Position numbers and translations under genes: made by a program. This document shows positions 1 through 5,652 of a stretch of 9,023 bases of DNA, piece after piece. The DNA comes from Amoebophilaceae bacterium UBA1467 (GTDB lineage Bacteria > Bacteroidota > Bacteroidia > Cytophagales > Amoebophilaceae). Where the stretch lies: assembly GCA_002325615.1 (NCBI GenBank), contig DCSL01000005.1, positions 3,647 through 12,669 on the forward strand, given 5' to 3'. The notes beneath the pieces were generated by a model that had not been told where the DNA came from, did no database searches, and saw only the letters and a program-made list of their open reading frames with translations. Every line of letters starts with the position of its first letter. Within the stretch, counting starts at the first letter, position 1.

Positions 1-1
1 T

Positions 2-2047
2 ATAACCCGCCATAATTTGGGCAGTTTGGATGATCTGCTCTTGGTAAACCATGATCCCATAGGTGTTTTTCAGGATGTCCTTGAGCAAAGGATGGGCATA
101 TTCGATCTTTTCTTGGCCATGTTTGCGCGCGACAAAATTAGGAATGAACTGCATGGGGCCGGGCCTGTACAAGGCATTCATGGCAATGAGGTCTTCGATG
201 TTGCTGGGCTTGAGCTGGATCAGCCACTGGCGCATTCCTTCAGACTCGAACTGGAAGGTGGCAATGGTATCACCACGCTGGTAGAGCGCAAATGTTTTTT
301 GATCGTTCAAGCAGACCTTATCAATGTCGATTCGCTCGCCATGGTTTTTTTCAATAAGCGCCAGGGCATCTTTGATAATGCTCAGAGTTTTGAGGCCCAG
401 AAAGTCCATCTTGAGCATGCCCACACTTTCTACGACAGACCCATCGTACTGAGTGACCAATAGATCAGAATTTTTGTCAGACTTGACGGGTATGTAGTGC
501 ATCAAATCGTCTGGAGCAATGATGATGCCAGCAGCATGGATACCTGTGTGCCGGGCAGAGCCTTCTAGGATTTCGGCAAAAGCAAGCACCTTGCCCTCAG
601 GCGAAGTCAGGTCTTTTTTAAAGGCTGCCAGTTCAGGCACATCCGCAAAGGCTTGGGCCAGGGTAGTGCCGGGTTTTTCGGGGACGAGCTTTGCCATTTG
701 GTTCGATTTGTCCAAGGGCAATCCTAACACACGGGCTACGTCGCGAATGGCAGACTTAGCACCCATGCTACCAAAAGTGATAATCTGTGCCACTTGGTTC
801 CTACCATACTTATTCACTACATAATCAATCACCTTTTGACGGCCTTCATCGTCAAAATCAATGTCAATATCTGGCATGGATACCCGTTCGGGATTCAGAA
901 ATCGTTCGAAAAGTAAGTTGTAATGCACCGGGTCAATGTTGGTAATACCAATGCAATAGGCAACGACAGAGCCCGCCACAGAGCCCCTGCCTGGCCCCAC
1001 GACCACGTCCAGCTTTCTAGCCGCGTTGATAAAGTCTTGTACAATCAGAAAATAGCCTGGGAAACCCATTTCTTGGATGACACCCAGCTCATAGTGGATG
1101 CGTTCTTCGAGTACTGTCGTAAGAGTACCATACCGCTGCTTAGCACCTGCCAAGGCCAAGTGTTTGAGGTAGGCACTTTGGGTAGCAAAGCCTTGGGGCA
1201 CATGAAAAAGAGGTAGCAGAACATCTCGCTCAAGCGAAATAGGCTGCACTTTTTCAGCAATTTCTTCGGTATTTGCTAAAGCCTCAGGCACGTCAGCAAA
1301 GAGCGTTGCCATTTCTTGAGGCGACTTCAAGAAAAATTGATCGTTCGCAAAGCGCATCCTGTTTGGATCAGCATAGTCCTTGCCCGTTTGCAAACACAGC
1401 AAGATATCTTGGGCCATACTGTCCTGCTGGTCTACATAGTGCACATCATTGGTGGCAATGACCTTGACTTGGTGTTTTTTAGCCCATCGAAGCAATACTT
1501 CATTGCATTGGTCTTGCGCTTTGATGCCATGACGCTGCAATTCGATGTAGTAATCTTTACCAAAGATATCGAGCCACTCCAAAAAGTATTTTTCTGCTGC
1601 TGCTTCTCCTTTGTGCAAAATCGTCTGCGATACTTCACTGCCCAGGCAACACGTCGTAGCCACCAGCCCCTCAGCATGTTGCTTAAGCAAGTGCTTATCC
1701 ACTCTGGGCTTGTAATAGTACCCCTCTAAAAATCCCATGGAGCACAAGGTGGACAGGTTCTTGTAGCCCGTTTCGTTTTTGGCCAGCAGTACCTGGTGAT
1801 AGCGCACCTTATCCTTGCGATCGTGCCTATCAAAGGAAATGTAAAATTCACATCCTATGATGGGTTTTATGCCTACTTTGTTGGCAGCAGCTACAAAATG
1901 GGGCACGCCAAACATGTTGCCATGGTCAGTAATAGCCAAAGCGTTCATACCCAGCCTTTGGGCCCTTCCTACTAGATTCTTGATTTGGGCCGCTCCGTCG
2001 AGCAGCGAGTATTGGGTGTGGCAGTGTAAGTGGCAAAATTGGCTCAT
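2..2047 (-). CDS. dnaE: DNA polymerase III alpha subunit DnaE, N-terminal 682 residues (cut by left edge)
   Basis: This is the catalytic subunit of the replicative polymerase holoenzyme. The reading frame is open from the ATG at 2047 to the left edge. The product opens with the PHP domain: the HLHCHTQYSLLDG motif covers residues 6-18 and TDHGNMFG follows at about 40-47, so metal-binding His/Asp positions are kept. The polymerase part shows GPGRGSVAGS at about 351-360, the palm motif PDIDIDFDDEGR at 392-403 with Asp393, Asp395 and Asp397, KMDFLGLKTL with the third catalytic Asp at 548, and ALYRPGPM at 625-632. The last visible stretch is the YGIMVYQEQ region. Family members run to roughly 1150-1250 residues, so the rest of the fingers, the tandem HhH, OB and clamp-binding parts should lie off the left edge. 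No intein or frameshift is seen. The gene is divergent from the lipoprotein gene, with 166 bp between the two starts. Confidence 0.97.
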   Translation of the reverse strand, partial: MSQFCHLHCHTQYSLLDGAAQIKNLVGRAQRLGMNALAITDHGNMFGVPHFVAAANKVGIKPIIGCEFYISFDRHDRKDKVRYHQVLLAKNETGYKNLSTLCSMGFLEGYYYKPRVDKHLLKQHAEGLVATTCCLGSEVSQTILHKGEAAAEKYFLEWLDIFGKDYYIELQRHGIKAQDQCNEVLLRWAKKHQVKVIATNDVHYVDQQDSMAQDILLCLQTGKDYADPNRMRFANDQFFLKSPQEMATLFADVPEALANTEEIAEKVQPISLERDVLLPLFHVPQGFATQSAYLKHLALAGAKQRYGTLTTVLEERIHYELGVIQEMGFPGYFLIVQDFINAARKLDVVVGPGRGSVAGSVVAYCIGITNIDPVHYNLLFERFLNPERVSMPDIDIDFDDEGRQKVIDYVVNKYGRNQVAQIITFGSMGAKSAIRDVARVLGLPLDKSNQMAKLVPEKPGTTLAQAFADVPELAAFKKDLTSPEGKVLAFAEILEGSARHTGIHAAGIIIAPDDLMHYIPVKSDKNSDLLVTQYDGSVVESVGMLKMDFLGLKTLSIIKDALALIEKNHGERIDIDKVCLNDQKTFALYQRGDTIATFQFESEGMRQWLIQLKPSNIEDLIAMNALYRPGPMQFIPNFVARKHGQEKIEYAHPLLKDILKNTYGIMVYQEQIIQTAQIMAGY

Positions 2048-2146
2048 GGAGTTATAAATTTTCTAGGGCTATGCGCTCAATTTTCTTGGAGCGTGATTGC
2101 CTTGCGCAGAGAAGGAATTTCCGTTGGGAAAAACAGAAAAATTTCG

Positions 2147-2183
2147 TTGGTTGTGTGCCATGGAAAAATAGAGGTTAGTTTTT
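2147..2183 (+). promoter_or_regulatory. Possible Bacteroidota-type promoter for the two-domain lipoprotein
   Basis: Bacteroidota promoters commonly carry TTG near -33 and TAnnTTTG near -7. Two TTG triplets (2147-2149 and 2151-2153) precede TAGTTTTT at 2176-2183, which matches seven of eight positions in spirit (last G missing). The gap is 22 bases from the nearer TTG. The ATG at 2214 follows 30 bases later. The match is imperfect and the region is A/T-rich, so this is weak. The rest of the 2048-2213 divergent gap shows nothing else I can support. Confidence 0.2.
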
Positions 2184-2213
2184 TAACTTCTGCTTCCTCA
2201 GGCGTCTAAAAAT

Positions 2214-3683
2214 ATGTCAGGACATCACAAAAACAAAGCCTTACTTTTTTCCACTGTAGGCATGGGTCTTGTATTTCTACTTCAGGTTTCCTGCAAGCCC
2301 GATAGGGCAACAGATGATCCGGAGAGTAATCTGATCGACCCTGATAAATTCAGCCTAGAGCTAGAAGATGTGACACAGAAGAGAAATCTTGTAACAGTGA
2401 AGATTACACCTGGGAGTCCTGGCATGAATTTAGGAGAGTTTTTTGTGACCGCTTCTCTTTCAGACAACCAAAGCGGCATTAAGGGTAGCAGTGCTAAGAT
2501 GAAAAAGGGCTTTGTTTACAATGAAACACTGAATAATTGTCATCTTGAAAAACTTTTCTTGACAAACAAACAGTCAGGTTGTTTGGGAAAAGATGACACG
2601 CACTTTGCACAAGGTGGGAAAGTTGCATTTAGAATAGAGGTCAAGCCAGGTGCCTCCGTCAAGCAAGGAGATAAATATACACTCACTGTCAAAGTAGAAC
2701 GCAAGGGCAGTCATCCGCACATAGAAACGGAAAGCACGGTGCTCACTGCCCAACAAGATGGTGTAGATACAAACACACAAACAGAGGAAGCAAACTCCTC
2801 AGGTACAAGCTCCCAAACAATTGCCACGGCCCCAGGTACAGTACCAGGCAATGCAACACCACCCACAAGCCACCTGAAAGCAAGCACAGATTTCCCAATA
2901 CCCGCGGGGGAACAAAGCCCCTCAGAGGAATGCCCCCAAACTCCTGTTTCTGATCCGTCCGTGCCGTCAAGCAGTGCAGTATCAGAAAAAGGCCAGCAGC
3001 ACACTGAATCAGATGATAACATAATAGATCATAACAGAAAAAATGCACCTTTTAATAACGCGGCCCCATCATCCCCCACGATGGGAGTGCGCACAACAAA
3101 TACCGAAACCTCAATACTTGTCGCTAGCACGGCCGGAACACTCAACAACACAGCACCAGACACAGACACAGCGGATAGCACAAACGCGGACTCTGCTAAC
3201 GACAGCCAAGAATGCACCTCAGATGGGTTTAGTATAATGCTGAAAGATGTAACACGGAGTAATGGTGTGAAGAACTTTGTCCTAGTCACCATTAAGCCCA
3301 AGGGTAAGGGTATGGCCTTGTCAGATTTCTTGGTGACCGCATCTTTTTCAGGCATTAGGGGCATTGCCAAGGGTAGTAGTGGCCAGAAAGGCAATAGTTT
3401 TGTTTATAAACATGCCCTCGACCAGAGAAACCTTGGAGAACTTTTTCTCACAAACCCAGATTCAAAGTGCTTAGGCAAAGATGACACGCACTTTGCACAA
3501 GGTGAGGAAGTTAAATTTAGAATAGAGGTCGAGCCAGGTGCCAGCGTCAGACCAAGCGATCAGCTCACCGTAACAATCGCATACAGAGGCAGTAATCCGC
3601 ACACAGAAACGAAAAGCATCGCACTCACAGCCCCCCAAGCAAGTCCCTCAAAAGGGAGCAAGCGTACTAGTCCACGCAAGTAA
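2214..3683 (+). CDS. Putative lipoprotein with two copies of an unrecognised ~135-residue domain
   Basis: I do not recognise a family. The 489-residue product starts with a positively charged tip and a hydrophobic segment (about 9-23) ending in LLQVSC, so Cys27 is the likely lipidated residue; Gln at -3 makes the lipobox non-canonical. Domain 1 spans about residues 46-179 and domain 2 about 339-473. They share a pattern including LFLTN, then CLGKDDTHFAQG (123-134 and 419-430), FRIEV, PGASV, a PHxET motif and LTA at the end. Alternating short hydrophobic stretches suggest a beta-sandwich or Ig-like fold (inference). Residues ~181-332 form a Ser/Thr/Pro/Asn/Ala-rich linker, probably disordered. 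The C-terminus is short and basic. Each repeat has an aligned Cys (123, 419); further Cys are at 109, 240 and 334. The ATG was chosen because it gives a complete signal peptide; the upstream TAAAAAT resembles A/T-rich Bacteroidota initiation regions. A surface or periplasmic binding or adhesion role is possible but unsupported. Confidence 0.85.
   Translation: MSGHHKNKALLFSTVGMGLVFLLQVSCKPDRATDDPESNLIDPDKFSLELEDVTQKRNLVTVKITPGSPGMNLGEFFVTASLSDNQSGIKGSSAKMKKGFVYNETLNNCHLEKLFLTNKQSGCLGKDDTHFAQGGKVAFRIEVKPGASVKQGDKYTLTVKVERKGSHPHIETESTVLTAQQDGVDTNTQTEEANSSGTSSQTIATAPGTVPGNATPPTSHLKASTDFPIPAGEQSPSEECPQTPVSDPSVPSSSAVSEKGQQHTESDDNIIDHNRKNAPFNNAAPSSPTMGVRTTNTETSILVASTAGTLNNTAPDTDTADSTNADSANDSQECTSDGFSIMLKDVTRSNGVKNFVLVTIKPKGKGMALSDFLVTASFSGIRGIAKGSSGQKGNSFVYKHALDQRNLGELFLTNPDSKCLGKDDTHFAQGEEVKFRIEVEPGASVRPSDQLTVTIAYRGSNPHTETKSIALTAPQASPSKGSKRTSPRK
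2349..2750 (+). repeat. First copy of the duplicated lipoprotein domain
   Basis: Codes for residues 46-179 of the lipoprotein. It aligns with the second copy over its whole length, with small gaps that shift the offset between 293 and 296 codons. The strongest DNA match is 2589-2654, which equals 3477-3542 at 61 of 66 bases and begins with 28 identical bases. Confidence 0.85.
3228..3632 (+). repeat. Second copy of the duplicated lipoprotein domain
   Basis: Codes for residues 339-473 of the lipoprotein. It keeps the GKDDTHFAQG core, FRIEV, PGASV, GSxPHxET and LTA landmarks of the first copy. It lacks the equivalent of Cys109 but keeps the equivalent of Cys123 (Cys419). Confidence 0.85.
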
Positions 3684-3774
3684 GTGATCATGTAGAGACG
3701 AGATGAAGTCCAAAAGCGTAGCGACAAGGCCTAGCCCTCCATGAATGATGACGCCTGCCGAAGCAGCACACGGC

Positions 3775-4722
3775 TCAAGCAGAGCGCCCTGCAAACAACG
3801 ACTCTACAAACGCATGGCGGTCAAAGACTTGTAAGTCTGTGATGCCTTCGCCCACACCTATGTACTTCACGGGCACCTGAAACTGGTCAGCAATGCCGAG
3901 TACCACCCCCCCCTTGGCCGTACCATCTAGCTTGGTGATGGCCAGTGCTGTTACTGCTGTAGCCTTGGTGAATGCCTCGGCTTGTACGAATGCATTTTGG
4001 CCTGTACTACCGTCTAACACCAACAGCACTTCATGGGGTGCTTCAGGAATCAGTTTTTGTATAGTACGCCTGATTTTGGCCAGCTCCTGCATCAGGTGCA
4101 CTTTGGTGTGTAGCCTGCCAGCCGTATCAATGATCATTACATCAGCCTTCACACGCAAGCCCTCTTGGATAGTCTCATGTGCCACGGCAGCAGGGTCCTT
4201 ATGCCTACCACAGGCTACTACGACAGCCCCTGCTCGCTTGCCCCATTGCTGTAATTGGTCTATCGCTGCAGCTCTAAAAGTGTCTGCGGCACCCAAGATA
4301 ACTTGCTGGCCGATTTGCCTATACTGGGCTGCTAGCTTGCCAATGGTGGTGGTCTTGCCCACACCGTTGACACCTACCACTAAGATGACGTAGGGAATGG
4401 GAAGACTATCTGCCACCTGAGGGGAGTTGGATGCTACAAGCAATTCAGCCATTTCCTCTTTAAGTAGTTGATCTAGTTCTGTGGTAGTGAGGTATTTATC
4501 GCGAGCCACCCGTTGTTCAAGACGCTCGATGATTTTTACAGTTGTTGCTACCCCCACATCCGCTGCAATCAATAGCTCCTCTAATGCATCTAAGACCACA
4601 TCGTCTACCTGCGATTTCCCTGCTACGGCTTTACTGAACTGGGTCCAAAAAGAACGTCTTGTCTTGGCCATTCCTTGGTCGAAGGCTTCCTTTTTTGCTT
4701 TATAAGAAAAGAATGTAAGCAT
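3775..4722 (-). CDS. ftsY: Signal recognition particle receptor FtsY
   Basis: FtsY is the SRP-receptor GTPase. It pairs with Ffh at the inner membrane to deliver ribosomes making membrane and secreted proteins to the Sec translocon. The 315-residue product has a helical N domain (about 20-100), with the conserved EELLIAADVG stretch at 48-57, then the NG GTPase domain. The P-loop GVNGVGKT is at 117-124, DTFRAAA at 147-153, DTAGRL at 199-204, TKLDGTAKGG at 263-272, and the C-terminal GVGEGITDLQVF at 289-300. The long acidic A domain of E. coli FtsY is absent; only about 20 residues precede the N domain, which is usual for short FtsY proteins in this phylum. It is the last gene of the rpmB-rpmG-DUF4295-ftsY run, 100 bases after the DUF4295 stop, and converges on the lipoprotein gene. 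No clear terminator is visible in the 91-base gap 3684-3774. Confidence 0.98.
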   Translation of the reverse strand: MLTFFSYKAKKEAFDQGMAKTRRSFWTQFSKAVAGKSQVDDVVLDALEELLIAADVGVATTVKIIERLEQRVARDKYLTTTELDQLLKEEMAELLVASNSPQVADSLPIPYVILVVGVNGVGKTTTIGKLAAQYRQIGQQVILGAADTFRAAAIDQLQQWGKRAGAVVVACGRHKDPAAVAHETIQEGLRVKADVMIIDTAGRLHTKVHLMQELAKIRRTIQKLIPEAPHEVLLVLDGSTGQNAFVQAEAFTKATAVTALAITKLDGTAKGGVVLGIADQFQVPVKYIGVGEGITDLQVFDRHAFVESLFAGRSA

Positions 4723-4822
4723 GGTGTAAAGACTATTGAAGACAAAAAAACGAAAGGTCCCATGAAGAGACCCGAATGATAGTAGCGGAAGAATAGGGAT
4801 TTAGCACATACTAGCGCTAGGA

Positions 4823-4981
4823 TTATACTTTCTTGGCAAGTACTTCCTGAACAGCCTCGGTGGGTACTATCTCCTCTTTAAAGGTGTAAGCACCAGTCTT
4901 GGGCGATCGCACAGATCTGATGACTTTAGCGAGATTTTTACTTCCTACCTTTTGGAGGGTGGCAACTACTTTTTTGGCCAT
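4823..4981 (-). CDS. DUF4295 family small basic protein
   Basis: A 52-residue protein starting MAKKVVATLQKVG, with the central RSPKTGAYTFKEE (residues 25-37) that marks DUF4295, a small family found across Bacteroidota and encoded beside rpmG. It is rich in Lys and has no signal peptide or membrane segment. It starts 5 bases after the rpmG stop, so it is almost certainly cotranscribed and perhaps translationally coupled. The molecular function is not established. The setting between two ribosomal proteins and ftsY suggests a ribosome-linked role (inference). The ORF ends in TAA at 4823-4825. An 11-base stretch just after it (4808-4818) recurs at 5630-5640 but is probably chance. Confidence 0.95.
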   Translation of the reverse strand: MAKKVVATLQKVGSKNLAKVIRSVRSPKTGAYTFKEEIVPTEAVQEVLAKKV

Positions 4982-4986
4982 AGTAA

Positions 4987-5172
4987 CTATTTGATTTCTT
5001 TATGAACAGTGTATCGTTTCAAAATGGCGTTGTACTTCTTTATTGCTAGTCTGTCTGGGGTATTTTGTCTGTTTTTCTCTGTCGAGTATCTGGAAATACC
5101 AGGCAATCCGCTCTCTCTGTGCTCTGTGCATTCCAATATGACCCGTACTCTATTTCCCTTTTTGCTTGCCAT
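4987..5172 (-). CDS. rpmG: 50S ribosomal protein L33
   Basis: A 61-residue structural protein of the large ribosomal subunit, sited near the E site. The family signature GNRVRVILECTEHRESG is at residues 6-22, followed by SRY, a KNRxNTPDRL stretch and the C-terminal KKYNAILKRYTVHKE. Only one Cys (15) is present, so this is the zinc-independent form lacking the paired CxxC ligands. It lies 29 bases after rpmB and 5 bases before the DUF4295 gene in the same direction, consistent with one transcript. No Shine-Dalgarno sequence precedes the ATG; the upstream bases are A/T-rich. Confidence 0.98.
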   Translation of the reverse strand: MASKKGNRVRVILECTEHRESGLPGISRYSTEKNRQNTPDRLAIKKYNAILKRYTVHKEIK

Positions 5173-5201
5173 TATGTAATCAGTTTATATGCCGCTTCGT
5201 G

Positions 5202-5468
5202 TCACTTATCAGCTACTAAGCGACCTAGCTCTTTCGCCAAGGTACCTCGTTTTCTTGCCTCTTTGAGCACTATGTTCAAGCCTTTTTTATTAATTGTTCT
5301 AAGGACAGAGGCAGATACTTTCAACGTCACCCACATATCTTCCTCCACCAGAAAAAACTTTTTTATTTGCAGATTGGGGTAGAACCATCGCTTGGTTTTG
5401 TTTTTGGCATGAGAGACATGGTTACCTACCCGAGGCCTTTTTCCAGTAATTTCGCAGATTTTCGCCAT
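5202..5468 (-). CDS. rpmB: 50S ribosomal protein L28
   Basis: An 88-residue large-subunit ribosomal protein. The N-terminus MAKICEITGKRPRVGNHVSH is characteristic of the L28 family, followed by KTKRWFYPNLQ (residues 24-34) and a C-terminal region with VSASVLRTINKKGL (51-64). It has no Cys-pair zinc motif. It is the first gene of the rpmB-rpmG-DUF4295-ftsY run and probably carries the promoter for all four; a candidate lies about 55 bases upstream. The ATG was chosen because it gives the canonical family N-terminus. Confidence 0.98.
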   Translation of the reverse strand: MAKICEITGKRPRVGNHVSHAKNKTKRWFYPNLQIKKFFLVEEDMWVTLKVSASVLRTINKKGLNIVLKEARKRGTLAKELGRLVADK

Positions 5469-5523
5469 AATTCTTAGATTACTTTAGCGTACTGCGCGAA
5501 TATAAGGGGACCCGTAGACTATT

Positions 5524-5531
5524 CAAAATTA
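5524..5531 (-). promoter_or_regulatory. Candidate -7 element of the rpmB operon promoter
   Basis: On the minus strand, positions 5531 to 5524 read TAATTTTG, an exact match to the Bacteroidota TAnnTTTG element, within a TATAAT context. It lies about 56 bases before the rpmB ATG, a sensible leader length. No clear TTG stands at the expected -33 distance, and the region is A/T-rich. The remainder of the 184-base gap 5469-5652 holds only weak hairpins. Confidence 0.4.
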
Positions 5532-5652
5532 TAAACAAAAGGCTGAAGCGTAAGACACGCACAAAGAGTACGTTATCAACCCCATGTATTTTACTGCCTT
5601 CATGGCAAGTCTGCAAAGTTTCACGGCCTATACTAGCGCTTGCGTGTCCGCT

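Noticed and set aside
17..2057. Several plus-strand open frames (such as 17-463, 519-824 and 1316-1729) opposite dnaE
   Set aside because: The minus strand in this whole stretch is an unbroken dnaE frame with all family motifs; the plus-strand frames show no recognisable protein features.
2711..3394. Minus-strand open frames opposite the lipoprotein linker
   Set aside because: The long minus frames arise from the biased Ser/Thr/Pro codons of the plus-strand linker and have no family features; the plus frame has a signal peptide and a repeat structure.
4752..4775. Possible hairpin GGTC...GACC in the gap between DUF4295 and ftsY
   Set aside because: Only four clean pairs with an interrupted extension; too weak to call a terminator or regulatory structure.
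5548..5560. Short inverted repeat GCGT...ACGC upstream of the rpmB promoter candidate
   Set aside because: Four-base arms are common by chance; there is no known ribosomal-protein leader element of this form to match it to.
4808..5640. The 11-base sequence ATACTAGCGCT occurs at 4808-4818 and 5630-5640, each just after the stop of a minus-strand gene
   Set aside because: Matches of this length are expected several times by chance in 9 kb, and neither copy forms a terminator with a T-run.
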